Assembly (NCBI RefSeq): GCF_041260155.1 | Contig: NC_091929.1 | Span: 49,987,389 to 50,051,388 of the forward strand | Direction of reading: 5' to 3' | Source of the DNA: Ptychodera flava | Taxonomy: Eukaryota; Hemichordata; Enteropneusta; Ptychoderidae | DNA: 64,000 nt | Shown here: piece by piece, positions 12,101 to 21,030 of the stretch | Layout of the letters: every line of letters starts with the position of its first letter | Numbering within the stretch: position 1 is the stretch's first letter | Position numbers and translations under genes: made by a program | The notes under the pieces: model-generated | What the model saw: the letters and a program-made list of their open reading frames with translations, nothing else | The model's database searches: none | What the model was told of the DNA's origin: nothing

Positions 12101-15100
12101 GGAGTTTAAATTTACAGAATTGTCAGAAAATTATTTACCACCCCATCTGCCAAGTCACTAAAAACAGTGTTCGAACGAAATGCTAAACATATTTTCATCT
12201 TCTTGACATGAGTTTCATACTTTGTCAAGTCATTTAAAATACAATGAAAATGATCTGTGTTTTCAATGCCCGTCAAATGTTAAAATCTTAATGCAGTACA
12301 CATTCAGTGTTTCATCTAGAGAGGGGGATGGGGCATAGACCCTAAAAACGGATGGGGGACTCCCCCTCTGTTGACATGTTGGCACCCAAAGTAATTTGTC
12401 AAGGGCGGACCTGTTCCCATGAAATTGTACCAGTTACACCTTAGAGATACAAGTAGAACACATGAACTAATGAAATCCCCACTACATTTTGTAGTAAAGG
12501 GGAAAATCCCCCCTGTTGATGCCGTCCTGGATGAAACACTGCACATTATGCCTCACTGGTTTCAGCAAACTTGACCTTATGTGAACTTCCCAGGATAATG
12601 GATACTGGCAGTGAAAGCATATGCCATCAGCATTCATGTAGTTTGTGCCTACTGCAATGTCATTGACAGGTCTCTGGGCACAGGATCTGATTTACTTACT
12701 CAGTCAAGGTGGCAACATCCATGAAGTTGGACTTGATCAGGAAAGTGTTGAGGATGCCGTACCCTACTTGGAATATCCGAGCCCAGGACTGAAGATGCTG
12801 AACAAAATGAAATCCCCAAGGCTCATTAAATCCCATCTTCCAATTCGCCTACTTCCGATTGGTGTTAGGCAGAAACAGTGCAAGGTAAGAAGACTATGCT
12901 GTGATAAGTCTGAAGAGTTGAATTTCATTTAGACTTGCTGAGTGTTTGTTTGTTTGATGTTTCTCATCCTAGTGTGTCTTGATTGATACCACAGTCCTTA
13001 GAACCGTGAATGGACTGTGTCTTCACTGAATGTGTCAGCCTTTTCTTTAACCCTTTCACCCCAGTTCCCTGTATACAGGTCCAACTTTACCATAGAAAAC
13101 AATGGATTTGGGACAAACCATGGTGGTGAAAGGGTTAAGATTGTTTAAAAATCTACAGATAAATAAAAACCACTAGTGTGCATAACAGAAACTCTTAACC
13201 CTTTGCACCCTGACCCCCTGGTGACCTATGACATCATGCAGACATTTTTTTCCGAGCTGGGTTCAAAGGGTTAATATCTGCTGGAGCACCGGTGTCAGCA
13301 GAATCACATTTATGCATTATGTGGATGAATTTACCTTCGTTATATCATGTTCTGCTATCCGTATTTGTAGTATTCATGTTTTGTTGTGTTCATGTTGAAA
13401 GTTGGATCTTTTATGCTCATGAAAAAAACTGTAAGCAAAAAAGTACTTGGCAGCATTACATTTGTAAGAGTCCTGGATGAGAAAATCTAGGGGTTTTTTG
13501 GCCTTACTGTATCTGCACTGTAATGATTGAACCATTGCTTGATGTGGTGTACGTTTGTTTGCAATCTCTTCCCTAATTCCCTTTCACCCTTGCAGCATTA
13601 AGAAATGAAAGTTATGGCTGTGCAAAAAGCTGTCATATCTAAGATGTACAAATGTACAGTACTTGTATTCTCTCACTGGCTTTTGAACAAACTAGGCTAA
13701 CAATGCATTTAGCTGTATTTCGTTCAAACAAGGCAATGTGTTAGGTGAAGAGAAACAAAGAATATTGACAAGCAAAAGTTTGGAACAATATGTACATGTA
13801 TATGCGAGTATGTTAGTCGTGTATAAAATTGTATACAATTCTTGTTTGCATGTACAACAAGCGTATCAAACAAGCTTGAACTGGAGTAAGATTGACGCTC
13901 GCTAGAAAAATTTACAAATAGATTCTACCGTAGATTCTAGGCAGCCTCCACAGTAAGTCAGTGCTGTACAATAATTTTGACAGTTCCAGTACTGTCTGAG
14001 TATGAATGCATAATGCTTTATTATCCAAAGGACACCAATCAAGACCAGATTATTTTACTGTCAGACTACATGTTCAATATAAAAATCAACACAATCCATA
14101 ATGAATGGAGTACACTTCTGATATTGTATTCATGCACGTTTTGCAATATTTGTTACTGTTTTATTCTTACTTCTTTATATTTGCATTATAAAGCATTGCT
14201 ACATGTACTTAATTTTACATTATATTTTGTATCAGGCATTGATTTTAAAGTCTATATGTAAAAATTTATACAATGTTTATTTGTTTGTTTTTTTATTTTT
14301 GCATGATTTCAGTCAGAAGAAGTCATAGACAGCAGAGTGTTGTGAATAGTGTTGTGTTTCCCAGCCATAGTTGTAACTTGTACGTACCCTTTGTGTTCAG
14401 ATCCTATCCTAGCACTGTAATAAGTGTGTCTTCATCCATACCATCTACGTAAATAGCATGGCCATCAACAGTGAAAGGTTTGTCTTCTTTCTTCAAATTT
14501 ACTTTTACTCAGCATTGTGGTGCTTTGTGAATGATATTTTTTCATTATGCAGCCATAACTGTAAACGTTTTAGTTAATATGCCAAGAATATGCCCATGTT
14601 TTTGTTTTCAGTTCCTCATTTATGATTTGACATTATACCTTGATAATTTGGGTGCACAGAATTTCACTTTTGTCAAAGTCTGCTTGTAACTTTGCTGTAG
14701 CAAATTGTAACTATGTGTACCATAAACATTTGTATCATAATTGTCAATCTTAGTTTTATACATTACTACACCTGACAGGAGATTTTTCAGCTCAGGAGAT
14801 CAGTTTGTAGGTTTATTTACATGACCAACGGTAGACTGTTGACAGCCCCATTTGCTGTTGTGGCCTTTGCCTGCCTTTTGCACCCTCCCGCAAGCCTGTG
14901 GCTTTCAGTTATGGGCAACACTTGCCGTCAAAGTGGCTGTACTGGTATTTAGGTAAAGACGGCAGGAAATACTGTTGACAGTCAAGACTATTGCACAGCT
15001 GAAACCAAAAACCAAAAAGAAATATTCTACCACCAATTATAATGTCAATTTGTTTATTACTTTCAAAGTTGCAAGTATCAGGCTACAAACTAAACAAAGG

Positions 15101-18100
15101 TTTCAGTTTTGTGCCAAAGTCTGTCATGTAAGATAGTGTAACTGGATATCCACTCTGCAGGTTCCCCTATCCATATGAGTGAATCACCTTAAGCTTATTG
15201 TAACTGATGATATACCTGCAGGTTGACTCAGTCAATGGCTGTTTAAAGAAAATTAAAAATTTCTTGTCACTTCTTTGTACTTAGAAGCAAGTACATGTAC
15301 TCCCTGCATGCACTTGTGTTTTTCTCAAGGGAACCAGAAGAAATATGATTTTAAGTCATGCCATCACAGGTCGTCACATTTGGTTTAAATTGTCAAACCT
15401 GTTTTGTCAGACTTGATGTTATCCTGCTGTGTATTACAGTTGCTGTGGACCACCACACACACTGTCATGTAGCGGAGAAAGGATGAAAGCTAGTGAACTT
15501 CAAATTCCATAGATTAGTACCGGTATATCTACTGGTAGTATACACCCTTACTACAGAATGTTAAAAATTCATTGTTTCTCCAGATTGAAGAATTAATAAG
15601 ATCAGATATTTGTTCAAAAACGAAAAGGTTACAGAGGGCCAACATTCATACCACAATATGTAGCAAACTCACCATTTGGCAAAACATTTTTCAATTTGTC
15701 AAAATCAAAAGCATTGATAAACACAGGAGACCTGTATAAGATTAATAGAATCACGTAAACTCAGAAAAAAAGACTATGCAAGATTTCATGGTGTTATTTG
15801 ACTTGTTACTTTTAGGTGATTTATGTTGCCAGAAACCCCAAGGATGTGATGTGTTCATTCTATGACTTTCATCGCATGGTTCGTATGGTCAACTACAAGG
15901 GCACATTCAACCAGTTCTTCCATAGATTTATCAACAACAAATGTAAGTATCTCAATTCTGTGCAAGTTTCTGTCAGCTTCAATTTGAAAATTCCAGATTG
16001 GAAATGTATTTGATAATGCCTTGTAACTAGTTAGCAGACTAAGTAGGGGCCATTCTCTTTGTACAAGGACAATATCATGGGATATCGTTATTACTTATAT
16101 TCCTATTTATGTTATGATTGTAAATTTCTTCTGCAGTAATATTAGTTGCCTTCTCTAACATTTATTTGAAGGAGTTTCTTTCAACTTTGCTGCAGTGATG
16201 GCCCGTTGAATAGATTCACCAAAAAGCTGTAGGCTGCATTGATTTCTAAAACTAGCCAAAAATCTAGCACATCAAAAGTAGTATGCACCTCAAATTGAAG
16301 GAGCTAAACTCTTGCTCAAACTTTCCTTCAGCAAAGTTTTAACCATTCACTTTGAATATCAAGAATAAAAATCGTGGTAACCATGCAAACTTTAGAATAT
16401 GTATATGTACCAAAACAAATTACTCAATATTTACGTGTATTTGCAATTCAAAATTGTTGCCATCCCTGTGTTATTTCTATTTGGGAAAATAACAGTCCCA
16501 ATTTTCTCAAAACTAAGCCCAGTAAGAACTTTATGTACTCCATAAACTCTAAAATAAGCACCTAAAAGTGGTCGTCCAAAAGAATATTGTAAAAGACTGA
16601 ATATCTGTCCCTGAGGTGCATTCTACCTTAAAGAGATTTCCAGATCCAAACATGAAAAAATGTAAAAAATCTTATAACTGTTTGTGCTTTCTGATTGTGT
16701 ATTCCCTTGAAATGACAAGAACATAGGTGTTCCATTTGCTGCAAATGTAACTTGCTGTTTGTATCATCTCAGCACTGACCCTTGACCTTTGACCCCTGTT
16801 TCAGTGGGATATGGTTCATACTTTGATCACACAGTGGATGCATGGATGCACAAAGATGATCCAAATGTCCTCTTTGTGAAATACGAAGACCTCAAGAAGG
16901 TAGGGACCTGCCATACCGGTAGCTTCTCTAAATTTTTCCTTCCTTTTATGGAAAGATGTGGATGATGAATTTGGAAATAATGATTGCAGAGATTAAAGCC
17001 CCATAGCTGTATCTTTTTGCAGTTATTTGCAAAAAAATACCATCCAATCTTGAGAGAGATGTTTTGTATTCCTGTTATTAAGCGATATTGTCTTTGAAAA
17101 TGTCATTATTCCGTTCCTTGATTCTGGATTTGGTATATTTAATTCACATCCTTACATGCACATACATATATGTGTACCGGTATGTGTGGCGGCCATATTT
17201 GAGTTAAAATTCAAAAATCATTGTGTTGAAATGTTATATTATGATATCTTCATTTGTTGCCAATATTTGAACAATATTTTGTGGTCTCTCTTCGGTAAGC
17301 ATTTTCACATAAGTTGAATTTGATTTCAAACTATCTTGTCAAAAAAGTCAAAATGATACATTGGTATCATTTTTTGATTACAACAACACAAATTAACGCA
17401 AAACTGCTGTTTAGGTGGGCCTTTAATATTTTTTAGTTTTATTGCAATTGTAACAGTTATTGGCAGCTGACGGGCATTTGTTCTTTCACTTGTTTTTGTA
17501 GGAATTTTGTGTGACTGTGGGAAAACTTGCCAGGTTTATGGGAATAACAATCACAGCTGAGATGATAGACAGCATTGCTGATTACTGGGAGTATGAGGCA
17601 CAGTATAACAGACGTGGTAAGTAACTGGTGATTTTCTGAAGACAATGACTGACAAATACTGGGCCAACACAGACCAATTTTATAAATTGACATAATGCTA
17701 GGAGTATAGTGTATAACACTGACTGATATTTCAGAGTTCTGGAGTATAGAGCGTAACACTGACTGATATTTCAGACTTTGGTCATGTAGAGTGTAACACT
17801 GACTGACTGATATTTGAGAGTTATTTTGTATAAAGTACAATACTGACTGATATTTCTGACTTTGGAAAAGTAGATTATAACACTGACTGATATTTCAGTT
17901 CTGAAGTATAGTGTATAACAATGACTGATATTTCAAATTTTGGTCATGTAGAGCGTAACATTGACTGATATTTGAGAGCTATTTTGTATAACGTTCAATA
18001 CTGACTGATATTTCTGACTTTAGTGAAGTTTATTTTAACACTGACTGATAATTCAGACCTCTTGAGTATAAGGTATAACACTGTCATTTTATTGTTCTGG

Positions 18101-19773
18101 AATATAGAGTATCACTGATATTTCAGACATCTCGAGTATATGGTGGAGTGTAACACTGATTTATACTACTCTTTGTCTCGTGGTCCATTGTTTGAACTCG
18201 ACTGCTTAGTTTCCATAGCGGTCAGTTTATCAAAGAAGCATACTAATTAATTATGCATTCCAGTTAATGGGTACTGTTTTAAACAAAAGAAGTGTACAGA
18301 TAACTGGTAAACCGGTACTCTTTTAGACAAAGAAACTGTACTCTGCTGGTAAACCAATACAAGAGAAAAGTCCGCAAACGGTTAACCAAAACAATAGAAA
18401 AAAAATTACATATTCATTATGGTATCAGCTGAGTTTACTTACCTATGAAAAATGCACATAAAGAAACACATGTGACGAAAGTATTTTCCGACTACAAAAT
18501 TTTACAATATTTCAAAATTTTACTTCAAATTTCACATCACCTTTAACGATATTCATTGTGACAAACGAGTTGGCTGATTTAGTGTCAATCTTGATGGTAG
18601 ATTGTTCATCGTTTGAGTCTGGTACTTTACTAATAGTGGCAGTGCTGGATCGTACGCCTTTCAGTTCAGCACTTACATTAATCCTTCGCTGGACGATGTA
18701 TCGGTATACTCAGATTTCATCAACTGGTCCGTTTGTAGTTTCGTATTGCCGAGCTCCTATGGCCTGTCTGCTCAGCGATCAGTTGCTCGTCCACGTGGAA
18801 TCACCCCATTTCGTAGCTTTACGAGTAGCTTTCGGAATACGTTCTTGTTGGTATTTGTGGACCGTTCCGTTAATTGTCAACTGGAGGTGGAAAGCGAAAT
18901 TCTTTTTGGATATTCGTTAGTTTGAAATCTTCAGTGTCGTCCACATCTATCTATGACAAACAATATTCCAAATCCCAGTCAATTTCCGGCAAGTTAGATT
19001 CAGAAACATGGACTGCCATCGTACTGGTGACATAAACGCTCAGCACAAAGAAAACGTGCGGTGACTAGGTCTGCCGACAAGAAACAGGGATGAAATCGAA
19101 GCATGAGTGCACGTGGTAGAGCTACACCTGCGAATTTGAATAATAATACTTACCCAATCATCTACCTGATAGTGTGTTGTTTTCTATGCGGCATCTGTTT
19201 GTCAGTTAATTATGAATAAATGCAAATTATTTCAGATTTCAGCTGCATTGTTTTGCGCTTGATTTTGCCCCGTGAGTGTGCATTGTGATGTAAAAGACTT
19301 GCGTAACTTCAGCAAACGTACATATTTTTCAAGAATGTCGGTTTTCCGAAAATGTGGCTGAAAACTCGCCAAAATCGCAGTATAAATGGGTTATAGTCCT
19401 CGTACTCGGAGGTTTACTAGGAATAGCGGACACTTTTGGGGTCTCAGTCAGGTAAAAATCCTCGGCGCTGCGCGCCTCGGACTTTTACCAGACTGAGATC
19501 CCAAAAGTGTTCGCTATTCCTATTAAACCTCTCGTACTCGTACACTGACTGATATTTCAGATATCTTGAGTGTAGAGTATAACACTGACGGATATTTAAG
19601 AGTTCTGAAGTATAGATTATTACACTGACTGATATTTCATTTCTGTTGCAGAGGACAGAGTTGGCTACTGGAAGAATATGTTCACAGTTGCAATGAATGA
19701 GAAATTTGAACGGATCTATCCACAGAAGATGAAAAATATTGCTTTGCAGTTTGATTTTGGTGATGTACAGTAA
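8933..19773 (+). CDS. SULT4A1: SULT4A1-type cytosolic sulfotransferase, six exons, complete
   Basis: Coding exons are 8933-9128, 12670-12884, 15816-15942, 16805-16899, 17502-17616 and 19652-19773. All have GT-AG borders with consistent phases (1,0,1,0,1), giving 870 bp and 289 residues against 284 in human SULT4A1. Assignment rests on GVRLPPFCRGKME, IWIVTYPKSG, SPRLIKSHLP (the His at the catalytic position of the family), VIYVARNPKDV, YKGTFNQFFHRF, LFVKYEDL and VGYWKNMFTVAMNEKF. SULT4A1 is a brain-enriched, highly conserved member whose vertebrate form is reported to lack ordinary sulfonation activity. Consistently, the C-terminal RKG PAPS-binding motif of active SULTs is replaced by RRGEDRVG. 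The 5'-phosphosulfate loop reads YPKSG then LWAQD, one residue short and without the usual Thr pair. The start ATG sits in CAAGATGG, and no better upstream ATG is in frame. Confidence 0.88.
10241..10788. mobile_element. 548-bp TIR element, deleted form of the 30.4-34.9 kb element
   Basis: Begins TACCGTATTCCTCCGATTCT and ends with its exact inverse, with at least 28 bp of perfect TIR continuing into AAGACCCC. The interior repeats TAAGACCCC and (AC)n sequence. It is collinear with the two ends of the 4.5-kb element at 30377-34895, joined at TTTTTCAACAT/TAACTTC, so it is an internal-deletion derivative. It lies in SULT intron 1. Confidence 0.85.
12305..12541. mobile_element. hAT-like MITE with CACATT flanking repeats
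   Basis: The element runs from CAGTGTTTCATCTAG to CTGGATGAAACACTG, a 15-bp TIR with one mismatch that starts with the CAGTG typical of hAT transposons. CACATT occurs directly on both sides (12299-12304 and 12542-12547). That is shorter than the 8-bp duplication hAT elements normally make, so two bases may have decayed. Size 237 bp, no coding capacity. It sits 128 bp before SULT exon 2. Confidence 0.72.
12670..12884 (+). CDS. SULT4A1: SULT4A1-like exon 2
   Basis: Acceptor TCATTGACAG, donor CAAG then GTAAGA. It encodes LWAQDLIYLLSQGG, VPYLEYPSPGLKML and SPRLIKSHLPIRLLP. The KSHLP His is the catalytic-base position of sulfotransferases. The start of this exon gives LW where active enzymes have TTW or TSL. 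Confidence 0.88.
13047..13138. mobile_element. 92-bp TTAACCCTTTCACC miniature element
   Basis: Ends TTAACCCTTTCACC and GGTGGTGAAAGGGTTAA are inverted repeats. A second copy at 59061-59152 has the same length and differs at only two positions. The core CCTGTATACAGG is palindromic. TTAA at both ends suggests a TTAA target site, as made by piggyBac or Kolobok transposases. Confidence 0.8.
13195..13274. mobile_element. 80-bp TTAACCCTTT-ended miniature element
   Basis: TTAACCCTTTGCACCCTGAC at the left and CTGGGTTCAAAGGGTTAA at the right form a short TIR. The interior differs from the 92-bp family, but the ends and the TTAA borders are the same type. Confidence 0.55.
15816..15942 (+). CDS. SULT4A1: SULT4A1-like exon 3
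   Basis: Acceptor GTTACTTTTAG, donor AAAT then GTAAGT. It encodes VIYVARNPKDVMCSFYDFHR and then MVNYKGTFNQFFHRFINN. The Arg and Ser positions that hold the 3'-phosphate of PAPS in the family (RN...S) are present. Confidence 0.9.
16275..16632. mobile_element. Diverged copy of the GTAGTATGCACCT MITE
   Basis: AGTAGTATGCACCTCAA at the left and GAGGTGCATTCTACCTTAA at the right match the termini of the copies at 24507-24866 and 43323-43674. The interior AATCAAGAATAAAAAT-like stretch and CAAATTAC are shared in order. It is the most diverged of the three copies and lies in SULT intron 3. Confidence 0.65.
16783..16796 (-). promoter_or_regulatory. DR1-type nuclear-receptor motif next to exon 4
   Basis: TGACCTTTGACCCC reads GGGGTCAAAGGTCA on the minus strand, a direct repeat of AGGTCA-like half sites with one spacer base. 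It lies 9 bp upstream of exon 4, so it may simply be part of the pyrimidine tract. Motif match only. Confidence 0.3.
16805..16899 (+). CDS. SULT4A1: SULT4A1-like exon 4
   Basis: Acceptor CCTGTTTCAG, donor AAG then GTAGGG. It encodes GYGSYFDHTVDAWMH and DPNVLFVKYEDLKK, the substrate-side helix and the KYEDL strand common to cytosolic sulfotransferases. Confidence 0.9.
17502..17616 (+). CDS. SULT4A1: SULT4A1-like exon 5
   Basis: Acceptor TTTTTGTAG, donor CGTG then GTAAGT. It encodes EFCVTVGKLARFMGITI, then a short acidic and aromatic stretch ending YNRRG. LARFxG is conserved in SULTs; the residues after it are variable. Confidence 0.88.
17690..18170. repeat. 40-bp minisatellite with acceptor-like motifs, part 1
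   Basis: About eleven units of roughly 40 bp, each centred on AACACTGACTGATATTT. Units follow an A-B-C-D order (GGAGTATAG, TTTGGTCATGTAG, GAGAGTTATTTTGTATA, CTGACTTTGG) that repeats, which gives a 160-bp higher-order period over two cycles. Several units read CTGACTGATATTTCAG, a branch-point-like and AG-acceptor-like string. It lies at the 5' end of SULT intron 5. Confidence 0.85.
18390..19020 (-). pseudogene. Decayed coding fragment inside SULT intron 5
   Basis: On the minus strand an ATG at 19019 opens a protein-like frame (MAVHVSESNLPEIDWDLEYC, then FKLTNIQKEFRFPPP). It is broken by a TAG and a TAA, then continues in another frame as KYQQERIPKATRKATKWGDS, RQAIGARQYETTNGPVDEI and YRYIVQRRINVSAELKG, with two more stops. 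The RIPKATRKATKWG segment recalls the N-terminal region of Crypton/KIAA1958-like tyrosine-recombinase proteins, but I hold this loosely. The base composition is richer in CpG than the surroundings and minisatellite lies on both sides, so the block looks inserted. Confidence 0.4.
19398..19540. repeat. Large imperfect palindrome, about 143 bp
   Basis: The left arm GAGGTTTACTAGGAATAGCG and the inverted right arm GAGGTTTAATAGGAATAGCG continue through ACACTTTTGGG and TCTCAGTC to a GC-rich centre CTCGGCGCTGCGCGCCTCGG, which is itself nearly palindromic. Arms are about 65 bp. It abuts the resumption of the minisatellite and may be one end of the inserted block in intron 5. Confidence 0.75.
19541..19643. 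repeat. 40-bp minisatellite, part 2
   Basis: Two and a half further units of the intron-5 minisatellite (ACTGACTGATATTTCAG, then GACGGATATTTAAG, then CTGACTGATATTTCATTTC) run directly into the true exon 6 acceptor. This places repeat-derived sequence in the branch-point region of a real 3' splice site. Confidence 0.8.
19652..19773 (+). CDS. SULT4A1: SULT4A1-like exon 6 with stop
   Basis: Acceptor TTTCTGTTGCAG. It encodes EDRVGYWKNMFTVAMNEKFE and then RIYPQKMKNIALQFDFGDVQ, ending at TAA 19771-19773. The WK and FTVAMNEKF block matches SULT4A1 more closely than other SULTs. The 3' UTR that follows is not delimited. Confidence 0.9.
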
Positions 19774-20808
19774 ACAGACTTGTGCTAGCAGGAGTTTGGA
19801 CAAAACAAGAAAAACGTGGACCAGATATTACAGGATTCTAGAGATGTGTCTTTCAGCGTATTTTGTTTCTGTTTTTCAGTCTAGCTGATGCAACTCTGGT
19901 GTTATTTTTCATTCATGAACAGATAACTTTAAATTCCCATAGGTATTATCGTTGTTACATTTATGTAGTTTTACTCAGGCTTGTTGTACACATCTGTTTC
20001 CCCATGCAAGAGTTTTTTCTGAAACATACACACATATACCGTTATGTTTATCAGTGTGAGTGTATGTACATGCAACTCACATACACATACACAAACCCCC
20101 ACAGCGCCCTCACACACTGGTGAATGATGATTCTGTTTAAATATTTGAAAGTTACTTCACATGTTGCTGTAGACGTTCGTGTTGAAGAGAAAAAGAAATA
20201 CAGATGTACATTGTAAGGAGGTCCCCTTGAAGTTCAAGATGCATAATTATGGACCCTTAGCACAGTTTTGACAAGGGACTATAGTGTAATGTAATCGTGG
20301 TCCCTTTAACAGAAAGGGACTATGGTGTTGATCAGTCTTGTCATTATGTTTCACTGTACCTTTTCCTTCTCTTTAGAATATACCATTATTTAGTAGGTAG
20401 ACCAGACTTTTTTGAGGGACTGAAATGTGGACTTAATTAGTGATTTAAAGTGTAGGTCAACGATTTTTCAATGTGAAAAAATGAGATTGTCTTTTTTCTG
20501 TGTCTACAATTTTAGGGAAGTGTAACCACTACCGTGTGAATTTATAAAGACGAAATACATTTACAGATGTTTGTGTTGTGTGGATGTGAGTCTTATGAAA
20601 TGTTATACACATTTTGAATATGACCAATAACTACTTAAGAAATGTCCGCAATGATATTGATGTCTTGTTGTACATTTTTCTGTTGTAAACAGTGTGGTAC
20701 CATGGCTTGTTATCTTGTCACTAACGTATCAAAGAAAACCAAAGGAAGATGTTGAGAAAAGTTTTGTTAAACGATCAATGGAGAGGTGAGGAGAAATTAT
20801 AAGATAAC

Positions 20809-21030
20809 TTAATCCTTTAAGCACCAAAATCAATTTTTACCACCCTTATAAAATGTAACCCAGACAATTTTTTTCAGATTTTTTCAAAATTTTGATCAAA
20901 AACGGTAGCTAATAAAGTAATGTCCATTTGGTCCAAAATCGTCAAAAAACTTTCAACAAAATCCATTAAAAATTGGTAAAATTTTGCACAAAAATTTTTG
21001 CGGGAAAATTTACAGCACTCAAAGGGTTAA
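20809..21030. mobile_element. TTAA-bordered element, copy related to 57.1-57.3 kb
   Basis: Left TTAATCCTTTAAGCACCAAA and right CAGCACTCAAAGGGTTAA form an imperfect TIR. The interior (ATTTTTACCACC..., GTCCATTTGG, CAAAATTTT) matches, in inverse orientation, the elements at 57107-57327 and about 50184-50345. The three are copies of one short family of about 220 bp. Confidence 0.6.

Larger units (their letters stand above)
9129..12669 (+). other. SULT4A1-like intron 1
   Basis: A 3.5-kb intron. Besides the two transposons listed separately (10241-10788 and 12305-12541) it holds a GC-richer stretch at 9575-9770 with hairpin potential (TATGTGTTAC against GTAACACACA). Nothing exon-like with SULT content was found between the loop residues SG and LW. 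Confidence 0.6.
12885..15815 (+). other. SULT4A1-like intron 2
   Basis: A 2.9-kb AT-rich intron. Apart from two small TTAA-bordered elements at its 5' end, I see no exon, RNA gene or clear repeat array. Confidence 0.5.

Noticed and set aside
17457..17840. 127-aa minus-strand frame
   Set aside because: It is antisense to SULT exon 5 and the minisatellite.
18558..18920. 120-aa plus-strand frame
   Set aside because: The minus strand reads as more protein-like decayed coding sequence; the plus frame is its shadow.
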